64,000 bases of DNA. Source: Saxidomus purpurata (Eukaryota > Mollusca > Bivalvia > Venerida > Veneridae). The stretch spans positions 5,681,663 through 5,745,662 of the forward strand of contig JAFMSR010000001.1 in the NCBI GenBank assembly GCA_022818135.1, written 5' to 3'. The notes under the pieces are model-generated. The model was not told the origin of the DNA, did not search any database, and saw only the letters and a program-made list of their open reading frames with translations. Positions 43,770 to 56,191 of the stretch are shown here, in pieces. Each line of letters starts with the position of its first letter. Positions within the stretch are counted from its first letter, which is position 1. Both the position numbers and the translations under genes were made by a program.

Positions 43770-46640
43770 ATTTCAAACATTTTTGTCGCCCTCTTTATAG
43801 ACAAAACCAATGTTCAAAACTGTTAAACTGATCAATACACTTCCTTTGTGTCCCATATTTCTGTATGGCCATTGCCATGGCAAAATCTATTCGAAATTAT
43901 TCTCTTTCCTTTGTTGGCGAATCTTAATGTAAAAAAATAGTATATCGTCGAAAGAGGACACAAAATGTTTCACAAGATACTATATATGCCTTTATCGACA
44001 GAGTTTATAATTTTCCAACCAAAATCAAAAAAACATTTCCACAATTTACTTACAATGTTATTAAGGGTGAGTTTTGACGTCAAATTATGGTTTATACCGT
44101 CATTTCAGGGTAAACAATGACGCCTTAGGTATACGTATTCAGAATGCTGTAATTTAAAATTTATTGGACGCTTCGCATATTCATGTTATTGCTTGTTCAA
44201 AACGTGCAGTAGGCTCGTTTCTGAGTATTTTGTCCTTTCAAGAAATAACGTCTCGTAAATATAGAATGCATTATAGCAGTGTGATAAAGCTCAGTTCAGT
44301 TTTTAGTTTGCCCCTGCAAATAAAAGTATAAAACAAATATCATGCAATTGTTTCGAAAGAGAAAAACATAATTAAAAAATCTTCGAATTACCAATTAAAG
44401 TTAGAATATCCATGAGAACGATCCTAATCCAGCACCGGACTGCTTGCTATTAAATGGCACTTTCTTGTTATTTGGATTATTGTCCAAATAGGTATGTCCA
44501 TAAAATGACAAACTTGCATTTATATGAGAACGACACGCCTTAAAGCTACTACATATTTATAATGAATAAATATATGAAATAAATACGTTTATTTATTGCA
44601 TAGATTTCACAATTAAGATTTGGTAGGCCATACTAGAGAGCTATAAATGTTACTATAAGAATGAATAAAGATTATTGCTTCTTTGAATTATAAGATATGA
44701 TCAATAAAAGTAAAAGAAGTATTTACTAACTTGACAACTATCATCTTCTGTTATTAGCGCACAGTAGATTTATTTCAGTAATAATTAATATACGCAATAA
44801 ATCGTGCTCAATTCATCTCAAACAAAATTTCTTGAATAACACGAGTGAAGCACAAATATAAATTGTAATGAATTAATGGTATTTTTCTTTTTTCAAACGT
44901 TACGGAATAAATCCTTTTAATGTGAAATCGAGTATAATTACATCAGATTATTAACTATTAAAATAAATTAACCAGCGAAGGATATAACTTTCCTTAATCA
45001 GTCGCCTTAGTAACAGTATGACATACATGGTTGATTAAAAGTAAAGGCTGATTGTAATCAATCAATTCTATCTCGCTGATCCCTTAATGAAGTTAATCGC
45101 ACGTGTAAGTAATTTAATTGACCAAATTTACCATCTGTATACGCTTGATATTAAATTATATTATAAAAAGTATTTAAAAAATCGTTGGAACCCCCGTTAA
45201 ATATTCCGTTACCAGTCATGTATTCACCGATGAGGCATTGCGTAAAGAGGGAGACGTAGGTTTTCGACGGTGTAGTACTCACACTGCCGATAAAGTCCAA
45301 AGTCAATCAAAAAGTCCGAATATGCTTTGCTTTACTTGGTACATGTAGTACGCAGTCGCTGACTTATAAGGGGATATAATATGTCTCATACTCTAAAAAA
45401 TTTTTTGTTTGGCCAGTCTACTAAGAAATGTAAATCTTCAGAGAAGAAACCCTTTTGTTATTACGAGTCAGTAGCAAGCATGTAATAACCTGGAAGACAA
45501 ACAGCCAATCCACTGATTTAAGTCCATACCATGCAAGCTCAAAGCTCAATTAACATGCATTTTCCAACGGTTATGACAGTCACAGTCTTAATCCAGCAAA
45601 ACGAAACTATTTAACACATTATTACATCTAACACGAATTTCAAACACTATCATGGGCCTTCATGACTCTAAGTTTAGGCTGAGTTAGCACAGACAATAAC
45701 TCCTTGACATTACTAGGAATTATTGCATCCTTTCAAATTACTGTGAGATAAGACAACAACATGGAAAAGAATACGGATGCTGATGTTCTTCCAACAGTGA
45801 AATCCTTTCAATATCGCACAACAGTAATTCATGGCGTCATCAATGCTTCGTCACTCTATACAAACGCGAATATTGAACAGTTTCTGGTTGCATTATTTTT
45901 ATCACTCAACAACATCAAAGAACCTTGACAGGACGGCTTTGATGATAATCAGCATTTGTTCCAATAACTCTAGTTTTCATATACTTTCATATTGTCCCGT
46001 TCACTTTGCCTTAGATAGTTCGTTCAGTATTCTACGGTACTGCACGTTGGCAAGGAACGATACTGAACGTTGGCAAGCGAGAGCGGTCTTAGCGATCAGC
46101 TGTACGGACTATTTTATTCGTTTGCAAACATCGTTTTAATGAGGTTTATATGTGGAAAATTTGACAGTTTTTTTACAACTGAATAAACTATGGTCTTAAA
46201 ATGAAAAAGAAACTTTAATCATTTTCAAGCAAATGTAAAGAGTTTCATTTTTAAAATGGTTCGAATTATTTAGGTGACGCGATACCAGTTCCGGTTACGA
46301 AAGTTACTGGTACGTATATCAGCCAAGTATTGATTGAAAAAAGGAATGAAATTTCGATGGTAGTCATAGGAAAGAGAACACATTTTTAGAAATGTATATG
46401 AAGATGATTAATTCACATTTCAAAGTTCAAACCAGCATCCGTAGGACAAGTCTTGCGTTTTTCAATTATTACTTGGAACGAGCTAATTTGCAAGCATGTG
46501 TTCCCGCCAAATCAGCTCGTTCCAAGTAATATTTCACCATACAAGTTCAATAACCTATATAACGATATTTTCGCTGCAAGGAATAATAATTATTTCACTT
46601 TTTCCAATATTGTCTGAGTATCTGCAAGATCTATGTATAG
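43770..46640. other. Spacer between duplication units; no gene recognised
   Basis: The only notable structure is the hairpin at 46468-46530. An open frame at 45831-46139 has no recognisable domain. gttggcaagcgaga-like words repeat near 46045-46080. Confidence 0.4.
46468..46530. repeat. Perfect 17-bp stem hairpin
   Basis: ATTACTTGGAACGAGCT (46468-46484) is exactly complementary to 46514-46530, with a 29-base loop. No T run follows. It may be a foldback end or a relic. Confidence 0.8.
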
Positions 46641-48439
46641 TCACATCATGTACTTTAAACAATAATTAACAGACAGAGTTTCTAAAATTGTTTTTACATC
46701 TCGTCTTGTTATTTCCTATCTGTACGGAAAGTTCAGTAGGGTGTCAGCTTCTTTCCAGCTAATTTTCTTTGTTGTTTTAAGAACTGTCACATCGATGTGA
46801 ATTAATCGTTTGGCGGGTATTTACAAAGAAAAACGGGACCAACAATTTATCAACATCGTGTCACTATATGCATCGTCATTGAGCTATTTGAAGGCAAACT
46901 GAATGGAAACTGAACTTCTAGTTTTTAATTTTTCCTTGTCCTAGTGACGGTCAATTTTGTTTACAGATGGCAAACATCCAAGTACTGAAGCATCTTTAAT
47001 AGCGAACAAGTAGAGGATATGCACAACCTATATAAAAACGAACCATTCGATTGAAATTGCAAACATATCAACAAAATTAGAAATATTGTCTTATCAGGCA
47101 TTGATATTTGTCAGGTTTCATGATAATGCTGTTGGCATAAGCTGGCATGTTATATAGAATTAAATATATCGCTACAGACTATGCATTTATAATAGTTTCT
47201 CGATGCTAAGCTGTGTTTGAATAAAAACATTGTGGTCACTGTTTGTGAATGTGTTTTTGTCTTCTTATTTCTTTTTATTTCTTCCTTTTTTTTCTTTTTG
47301 TTGAACCCGTCAAAATTCGTTATTGATGACCTCGATCTATGTACTCATAACCCGTGTAATAATAATCCTAGTTAAATTGAAATTAAATTTAGGTCATATT
47401 GTATGTAGGACTATTCAACGCAGACGCTGATAATTCAAGAATCAACGACTATGTATCTTTGCTTTTTTGGAAAGTTATACTTATTAGACTGTTTTACTTA
47501 GAACCGTGATCATTCTAATTTATTTTTGATAATTATAAATGTAGTTGTTGGTATAACATTGATATCTGTAATGACCCATCATCAATTTGGAAACAACAAG
47601 TACCCGTAGCACTTTTATTACCAAAATTATTTCTCACCCGCGTATTTTACCGTTATTTGTACAAAAACATTGTCAACGTGATCTTAGAGTAAACATAACA
47701 TAGTTCTATAATTATTTGTCTGTTAATTCATCATTCTTGGAGCAAATTTAAAGTAACTGTTCAAGGGGAATTTCAGTTTCTGATAATATGATTACTGGAA
47801 AAACTGCGAAGAACGTGGAAAGATCGTGTCAATATTAAGACACTCGATCCCGGCAATTGAAATGCTATTAAAGAAAAGCAAATATGGATTACAAAATTGG
47901 TGTTTCAGTGTAGTTTCCCATGTAAAGGACTAGCATATGACACAACTACTGTGCGAAGGGCTTTGGGGTATGATTAAACCGTGTCCTTTGTAACGATATT
48001 TTGACAATAGAATATTGTCCAACTCGTTAAAAAGCATCCACGTTCCTTTGAAAGAGTAACGGGTGATTGGCTTTACACTGCAGACAGTTCTTAATCTGTA
48101 ACTTTTGAGATAAATGTTTTATTAGTGGTACAAATTAATATTCGTTCATGATAACAATATTATTTATAACAAACACACTTTGCACATTAAATAGATCTTT
48201 ATTAATGGACAATTATACAAGAACAAAATAAAAGATGCATAAAAGCAGTATGCAGAACTCAAAGACTAACCCAATTTTCGTATCATCAAAAGATTGTGTT
48301 ATGTCACCGAAGAATATAATCAATGTTAACATTCACATTTAGAATTAACTGACTGAATTATTCCCGACAATATGATATGAAGTATGCTTTTCTTACCGTA
48401 CAGCTAATTCTTAAATTTAAAGTAAATTTAACGCATGAC

Positions 48440-50300
48440 TTAAGCAGGAGGCGGCGTCGGGTATTTGAGATGCCAAAAAAAATTGGAAATGAGTCTTTGA
48501 TTAGCTTCGTGAAAAATTAAATTTAAGCACGTTATTTTTCTACTTTCGTGACCTCTGTGGCATGAACTTTGATATGTACATACACTTCAACAACAGATAC
48601 GTAATGTGCCACGTGGATTTTATTACATTTAATGAAATTTGTGATATAAGAGTAGATCATAAAAATTTATTTAAGCATAAAATAACAAAAGTGTTTCCGG
48701 TTAGTGTGTTTTGTTTGTATTTTGGACAATGATAGTGAACAATTGAACAATGAAAAATATAAACAATAAAATACGGTCAGATGCTTACTGGTGAGACGTT
48801 GCGCACAAGTTATAATTTGCAGAATAAGGCGGTTTACTTGTTTTGAGAAAACAGAAAAAGGAAAGATTAAATATTTTACAAAAACTCGAATACCTGTGGT
48901 AAAATATGTTGGCCATGATTGTAAACACTACGGATTTAATTGGTCAGTCCAGAGAACTGTTGAGTGAACAAAATACATAGACAAATACTATAAACAGTCA
49001 AAATGAACAAGGTGTTCCAAGAATCATTTTAAATTCTTTAAATCAAACATTATATACAAAACCAACAATATAAACAGTTTCAAAATCAAGGACCATTGAA
49101 CGTTCAAAATCACAATGGAGTGTCAATCAATAGCTACGTAAATGAGCCCATAGGCAATACTAAAGGTACAAATGTTCAATAAACTAGTAGTGTACCTGTG
49201 TCAAATGCATATACTGGTATGCAACCATGGGCGGCAAGCTTATGCCAATAAATAGCGAACGTACAAAAGTTACTTGACGGACATACACAAAGATGACAAT
49301 CTGTCGAAAACCATAATGCAGCCCAAAACAATAACTTAACAAAATTGAATCACAATTAAATAAATTGGAAATCGCCCACAGGGAATCGCCCACACAAAAA
49401 AGCCATTTATATGAAATACAACATATATACAGCATATAAACAATGAGCAGTACATGCCAACGAACGAGGAAATACAAAATACAAACGAGAGAAACAAACA
49501 ATATGCAAACAGTACAGGCATAACACAGAAGTACGCCGGACGACAATTTTTAAATAGAAACATACAACAACAAAGACTATCTGAAAATTATTCAACAAGT
49601 AGAGAAACACAATGAGAGAATCAGTATCAACAATTCCCCTTTACAGCAGACTAAACAGAGGCAAAACACCAGTCGATGGACCGGAAGTTATCCCCGACGT
49701 CCTGTAAATAACAGACCATTTGCAGCACAAATAACGGCATAGAGACAAACAATTGATCTGACATTTTAGGCCAAGATACACCACAAAATAAACGAAATTC
49801 TAACGCCGGTAAAACGAAAGCAATGTCTCCTCTATATCATGATCAAAATTTCGATATGATGGATTTTAGCTATGAAATACAGTAGCACACGAAAGCATAA
49901 ATAGCTCCCCCTCCTCTCCAGTTGACAGCGCTGGACGGACCTTGATAAAATCTCTTTCAAATCAAACCAGTTGACAGCAAGCAGCCTCTGACATGTAAAG
50001 CGACAGTAACTATCCCCCGCCTTTCCAAATATGTTGCTTTCTACGCATCAGCAATCCTATGAACCAGTTTGAGATACACAGATTGAAATACCACATGCAA
50101 TAAACGCATAACGGTTATTTGAGAACGAACGTTATGCCCAGAACAATAGCGACAGTTGTGGTGAACAGTTAACAGATACTTAGAACAAAATTGTTCAAAA
50201 TTGCATAATACCGAAATCTTGAAAAATAACTATTATTCTGTAAATTAATCATTAAATGCATCATTATCGCTGGATAGCGAAATACAAAAAGACACACATC
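48440..50300. other. B-specific DNA without recognised genes
   Basis: AT-rich. The overlapping minus-strand frames at 49184-49610 are Cys/Phe/Tyr-rich and look like low-complexity translation, not a domain. Confidence 0.4.
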
Positions 50301-50755
50301 AAAATGTGCAAACACAACACACAATGAACTACAAAGTATCAGGCATAACCAGTCCCTTTAAAGAATGTTCCATTAAGTCATTTCGAAAGATAAATGTACG
50401 TAAGCGCACGAATACCATCACACAGAAAAAGACTTGGTTTGACAGAAATTCTCAAATTGCTAGAAATACCTACCAAAACACAAGAATGCTAAACAATAAG
50501 CATAAAACGCAGTACTGTAAAACTCTTTTAAAGGTAGTGATTAGCAGTATAAAGTAGCTTTCCGAAAAGTTAATTACTCTTCTAAGGCTTCAAGAATTGA
50601 GAAATTGGGAAAACTAAAAGTGAAAGATTCGAAACAATAATGTAACACTTTAAACACAAACAAAACAATCAGAACCCATTGCTTCTCTAAATGACTTTTT
50701 ATGATTTCTTCAGAAACATTCATGGGTGTATTAACGAAGAAAAGACCATTTTACA

Positions 50756-50870
50756 TAGCAACAACAATAATAACGATGATACAAATAACAACCATAATAA
50801 CAACAACGATAATAACAATAATAATGATATTAACAACAATAATAATAATGACGACATCATTAAAGAACAA
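50756..50870. repeat. (AAC/AAT)n low-complexity insertion in the LINE frame
   Basis: It encodes an Asn run within the LINE coding frame without breaking it. Confidence 0.85.
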
Positions 50871-50971
50871 AGAAAATATTCAATGCAATATGTGATATCA
50901 ATCGATAAGAAATTATCCAATATTATCTTTGATAAAAGATTAATCCCAGAAAGTTGGTCTATAGGAATAAC

Positions 50972-51802
50972 TAGATGGGTGATTCGTAGAACACTTCTGT
51001 TGCCCTCTTACGCTTTGTAAAAATAACCAATAATTTCGTGACAAAATGTACGTACAAAAAGGGGCATAACTCTGTCAAATAAGACCTTGACTTACAATAT
51101 TTAGGGGCATCACGACTCTTTTGTCATAAGCAATACAATTTGAAAGTTAGATGAAGAAATCTTAAGAAATCGCAAAATTATAGCCAAAATCTAAGTACCA
51201 AAGGGGGGATAACTCTGTCAAATATGACCTTGACATACAACATTTGAGGGCATCACGACCCTTTTGTCATAAGCAATGCAATTTGAAATTTAGATGAAGA
51301 AATCTTAAAGTAATATTACCGTTCAAAGTGACAATCAAAATTTTAAATGGAACATTAATCAGTGATTTATACTCCTAGCATAACAAATATTGCCATAGTT
51401 ATAACAAAAATAAATAACGATCTGTATTACAGTCTCATTCACATTGAATATAGACGAAATATGTAAAACAAAAATACTATCATAGTCAAAAATAAAAAAT
51501 CAGACCTTTCTGTTATGTATATCTTAATTTGTATTTGTCAATAACAGAAATAACTTGGTAAAAAAAAAAAAAAAAAAAAAAAAAAATATCAAACAGGGAA
51601 TGCCACGTACCAAAAACGGTAAAACTTATTTCTTATATGTTTTTAAAGCATCCACTGTGTTTTGAGCATCATTCTTAATTATAAACCAATGTGACCATTT
51701 TGAAGGGTAATATAACTTTAAGTTTTTGTGACGGACGGACCGACAGACCGACGGACAAAGCGATACCTATGTATCGCCTTTTCTCCGCAAGGGCGACACA
51801 AT
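50972..51802 (+). mobile_element. Tandem-unit element nested in the LINE
   Basis: It starts TAGATGGGTGATTCGTAGAA and ends CCGCAAGGGCGACACA, like 24600-25323 in the opposite orientation, with two units at 51055-51310. Candidate 5-bp target duplication ATAAC at 50967-50971 and 51803-51807. The LINE frame resumes after it. Confidence 0.8.
51559..51618 (-). mobile_element. Short retroelement 3' copy with A-run
   Basis: An A run of about 27 bases followed by ATATCAAACAGGGAATGCCA and cgtaccaaaaacg, the family terminus reversed. It is nested in the tandem-unit element, making a third level. Confidence 0.8.
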
Positions 51803-52985
51803 ATAACTTATATATAAAAAAAGGTGATCCGAAACAAACGGAAAACTATTGACCGATCTCTTTATTAAGCTGCCTTAGTCTATATTATGTATAACTATTT
51901 ACATGTATTCTAAATATCCATCTGAGCAAATATGCAGAGACATGAAACACACGCAGATTTCCGAAAACAACTTTTCTACCGCAGATAACATTTCTATTCT
52001 TAAAAGTCTAATAGACATTGTACATGCCGAAAGAAAATATAACTAAATATAAAAAGATTGTGCTATTTTTCTCAAAAAGGGGTAATTGTCTTAAAAAAAC
52101 AATACATAGTACGTCAAAATACTAAAGCCATATTCTCCCTAAGAAAAATAAAATTACCCTCTCTCCACCTTATGATATGCAGTTACAATTATTCTTAAAA
52201 ACAGTAAAACCAATACTACTATATGGAAATGAGAAATTGGGTTATGGAAATGTAAATACTATGGAAAAGGTACTATTTCAATTTTACAAATATATATTTA
52301 ACTTGAAAAACTCAACCCCTTCGTACATGATATGGAAAATTGTGCGTAATGCCCATTTCCATTCACATTAAGAATAGGTTATTTTCTGACTGGGCAAGAC
52401 TCATTGAAAATATCAAGAGTACAAGAACAACTAAATTAGCATCAAAATTTACAAGCTCAAACACGAACAACATTCACATAAAAATATATAATCACAATGG
52501 TAAACTAATGTAAAATACAACTCATTTGGTATTGGTTATCCGGAATATGGTACAGCCAAAGTTTTATCAATAGCAAAAACTTAAAGATATATTTATTCAA
52601 AACTGGTGTTCACCAATATACAATAAACATATACAGATACTATAAAACAAAACTAACTTTTCACGTAACCCATTTATCAACAAACTACCACACACTCTTT
52701 GTAAAACACTACCACGACCACAAATTACCTATAGAAACTGGCAGACGGAGAAACATACCACAGAATGAAAGAAAATGCATCAATGGTCAAGAAATAGGAG
52801 ATGAATATCATTATCTTCTAATCTGCCCCGTCTTTAATATCGATAGAAATAGACATATTGATAGTCAACAAGAACAATGCCAAATATAATTAAGTTTATT
52901 AACCTAATGACAACAAATACTTATATTACACTAAAATATATTAGTATATTATGTGATAAGATAATGAAATATTTCAGAAGTGTTT

Positions 52986-53832
52986 AAATTACTAATGTTC
53001 AATTTCGTTTTCTTCTCTACTAATAGTAGATGTAAAACTGAATTTTATACTTCTTTTACGGGTGTCTAAATCTTGTTATAGACAATGGGTACTACATGTA
53101 CTATTTAATATATATATATGAAAATTGATTTTTTTCGAGTACTCTCCTCGTTTTAGTTTACTTGTATGGCTTATTCATGTCTGTATCACAGACACTGTGT
53201 AATTCATGCCTTCAGCAGTCCAATTAATCTTAATTTTCGATTTCAAAGTTAGGCTACTGGTCAAGGTGAATCCAGACAGCTAGTATATACTCTAGGCTTT
53301 CCTAGCCTATTAAGAATGAGGACTTATTTTTGCGCCTCAACCTTTGTTTTAAATTTAAAGAATGTGTTATTTCACAGTCAAACTTAAACATTGTATATTT
53401 TATGTGTTACTTTTACGTTCATACCTGAAAAGTGTAAATTTTATAAAATATTTTAATTGCACTTGGCTTAATATACATGTGATATATTATGTGAATAGAC
53501 TCCATATTGGTGGTTTGTGGTTTAATATTATCCACTATGTACAATACTTACGATGTAATATGAAACATTAATCCAAAATAATAAACATAAGCACAATAGC
53601 TTCCGTTTGCCCTAAAATAACGGCATGAAAGACAAATGACTTCATATTTTGATTATTTAAATAAGTTCAAAGAAGTGACGCACAAACTTTTATTAAATTG
53701 GCGAAAAATGAATATAGCTGTAACGGGACTTTTCAACTACTTATCATTGTAAAGGTTCTTCCATATATTTGTAAACTTTAAAACTTTGAAACTTTAGATT
53801 AGCCATTATAATGGACTAATACGCCACTTGAA
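52986..53832. other. No gene recognised
   Basis: AT-rich DNA between the LINE and gene B. A short TA run lies at about 53107-53118. Confidence 0.4.
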
Positions 53833-53862
53833 ACATGGTCGAGTGTTGTCTTGGTAATTATT

Positions 53863-55539
53863 CTATTGCAGATTGCTTGTTGACTGTTCTGTTACCGTTC
53901 TCTTAATCACAATGAGATTCAGCACTCTTTGATTACAAACAAATGACATCATTATAAATACACCTTGCCAAGCATTCAATACTACGAATATAAAAGCAAA
54001 GATATCAAGCTGAGTGAAAATAAAAATAAACCCAAAAATCCATGTCATCCCTGTAATTGTAGATAATTTGACAAATATTTTCATATTGCTGCGCTCTTGG
54101 GGGTTTGAAGATGCGAGTATAGGAAGCCTTTTAATCCGAAATACCATAATCCAAAACATAACTATGTTTAAAATAGTCATAACCGCAACAGGAAGAGCAA
54201 CAACAAAAATAATCATAACGGGGTTCTTAATAAAGCAAGTGCCACCACCGTACCCTATGTCCTGGCCTTCAGACTGCACCATTGCAATTGTCATCGTTAT
54301 GCTAACAGACAATATGGCAACAAATATTGTAAAAGCAAGGAAGGAAAAGAACGTCTTCAAATCATTTCCGCCAATATTACGGTTTCTTATTTTAACAAAC
54401 ACGTTCAGCATATGCAGTGTACACACAAACATCCAGGCAAACGATAAGATAAGGCTAAAATGAGTAAGAACACCAATTAAAGCACATACCCAACTGGTGT
54501 TAGTTGTTGCTACTGAGTTCACCAGTGTCATTGACTGGAAAAATATCAGACTTATAACTAACGCCATATTGTTCAGTCCAGGTAATGACCGTAGGACAGG
54601 GTTCACAGAATAAACAACAATTGTCAAAATTAAGGCAAGCAAGGATGCGCTCAAACAAGCAACAGATGCATAAGCTACAATAGAACCATTTTTAAGATGT
54701 AGCGTTGTTCTTTTGACCTTGGTAATCTCTAGTTTCAGACTCTCCAAGTGTTTGAAATAATCTTTATGACAAAAGAACATATGTGTTTCATTTTCTGAAA
54801 GCATAGTTTGCAGAAAACTGTCGGAGTAAATCTCTTTAGTGTGTGCTGAGCGACTACAGAGACGTTTCTTTGGCAGGGCTATTCTTGGACAGAATGGTTC
54901 TGGTTCGATATGTATCGATATGTAAGGTTCATTGAATGGGTACTCCAGCTCAGCAGTTAAAATCTGAAAATGCAACTCACTTTTACTATGATTAGAAAAT
55001 GCAACGCATAACACGTAATTTTGAAGGCCAGAATCAGTTGTGCATGTACTAAAGTTAAATATCCATCCACAACTTGAATTATTTCCATTAAAATGATAAA
55101 ATTTCGCATTAAAATCCCGAAAGCCGGACATATTAGTAAAAACTAATACAAAGTCAAGTAGAATTTCAAAATAGTACCTATGTAAATTGTTAACAAGTAT
55201 TTGAATCTTTACTGAAAAAAAGGTCACTGACCGAATGTCAAATCTTACATTCTGTTGAACATTTTCCATATCTGTATTGAATGTTACGAAACCTGTCACA
55301 TTATAAAGCTGTATATCCTGCAAAATCAACAGCAACATCTTTTTTTCTACTTCATTTATAAAATTTGAAAGTATTTGATAAAATGTGTATATATTATCCT
55401 CTTCTGAGACGTTCTTTGGTTCAAGAACAATGTTTATTTCCAGTATAATAAAGTTTGGCTTTCTGGCTTTAAACGGTATTACACATGTACCGGTTTCTAA
55501 TACCATTCCATCCGGGCAGTGCCGATGCCAGTCGTCAAC
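53863..55539 (-). CDS. Receptor gene B, stalk + 7TM exon (orphan family-B/adhesion-like GPCR)
   Basis: It opens after a CAG acceptor (55542-55540) in phase 0 and ends at the stop at 53863. It is collinear with gene A without indels: the same stalk Cys positions, the same seven hydrophobic segments, the TM6 motif GMTWIFGF, and Cys in TM3 and ECL2. Differences from A are scattered substitutions, denser in the stalk (for example near residues 8-30 and 85-105) than in the 7TM core. This suggests the core is constrained while the ectodomain drifts or adapts. No GPS motif is visible. Its ectodomain exon lies at 56192-57150. Confidence 0.9.
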   Translation of the reverse strand, partial: VDDWHRHCPDGMVLETGTCVIPFKARKPNFIILEINIVLEPKNVSEEDNIYTFYQILSNFINEVEKKMLLLILQDIQLYNVTGFVTFNTDMENVQQNVRFDIRSVTFFSVKIQILVNNLHRYYFEILLDFVLVFTNMSGFRDFNAKFYHFNGNNSSCGWIFNFSTCTTDSGLQNYVLCVAFSNHSKSELHFQILTAELEYPFNEPYISIHIEPEPFCPRIALPKKRLCSRSAHTKEIYSDSFLQTMLSENETHMFFCHKDYFKHLESLKLEITKVKRTTLHLKNGSIVAYASVACLSASLLALILTIVVYSVNPVLRSLPGLNNMALVISLIFFQSMTLVNSVATTNTSWVCALIGVLTHFSLILSFAWMFVCTLHMLNVFVKIRNRNIGGNDLKTFFSFLAFTIFVAILSVSITMTIAMVQSEGQDIGYGGGTCFIKNPVMIIFVVALPVAVMTILNIVMFWIMVFRIKRLPILASSNPQERSNMKIFVKLSTITGMTWIFGFIFIFTQLDIFAFIFVVLNAWQGVFIMMSFVCNQRVLNLIVIKRTVTEQSTSNLQ

Positions 55540-56191
55540 CTGAAAGATGAAAGGGTCGTTAATTTTAATGACAATTAATATTGCTATTTTTGTAATCCTA
55601 AAAGTATCTTCAAATTAAACGAGTATCAACTATCGGCATTTAATCAAACACTCACTTTTTAAATAAAATATTTGTCATTATGATAAACAAACTGTTTTGT
55701 GGCGTAGAAAAACAAGCTTTCAAGTTTTTAGGCAGTTAAAAAACTTCTATATACTGTAGCTCTTAATGTCCTTCAGCATCGATGTAGTAAGTTACTTTGT
55801 CAACTTCACTCTTTGATTTCTTTTTACTTACTTCTACGATATTTTTGTCAAACATTTATCAAATTTATTTAATAGGTTAAATTACGCTTCATTGTAAATG
55901 TATATTGTCAAGAGACAGTAAATAATTCCACAATTACATTGTTTCAAAATGTATGAATATCTGTCGCAAAATCTTAGAATACATCAGAATAAATATTAGT
56001 CAAATATGCCAACTGCATTGATGTTTTTCATCCATCATTAATTTTATAGAACGGAAATGAGACAAAGCACCTTAACTTCGTCCGGTGTTTTAAACTGGAG
56101 GGTCAAAAATGATATTTCATTGCAGTGAACGTTTTACTTTGTTCGGGATAGTTTAATCAAATGATTTCAAAATATTAAATGTGTAACATAC
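55540..56191 (-). other. Intron between ectodomain and 7TM exons of gene B
   Basis: Donor GTATGT at 56191-56186 and CAG acceptor at 55542-55540. It is 652 bp, alignable with the gene A intron. Confidence 0.85.

Larger units (their letters stand above)
50306..52985 (+). mobile_element. Decayed non-LTR (LINE) retrotransposon
   Basis: In order: the linker before RT (TWFDRNSQIARNTYQ, 50441-50485); RT N-terminal approach (LIPESWSIGI near 50942-50970); after an insertion, RT motifs (LTDLFIKLP near 51850; FSTADNISILKSLIDI near 51975); C-terminal region (LFLKTVKPILLYGNE, 52185-52229) and tail (LPIETGRRRNIPQNER, 52728-52775; GDEYHYLLICP near 52800). The catalytic core of RT appears deleted between about 52030 and 52090, and the frame changes several times. 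Dead. The order matches CR1/Jockey-type LINEs; the clade was not determined. Confidence 0.85.

Noticed and set aside
49184..49610. Overlapping Cys/Phe/Tyr-rich minus frames as a small membrane gene
   Set aside because: Low-complexity composition in several frames with no conserved partner or signal.
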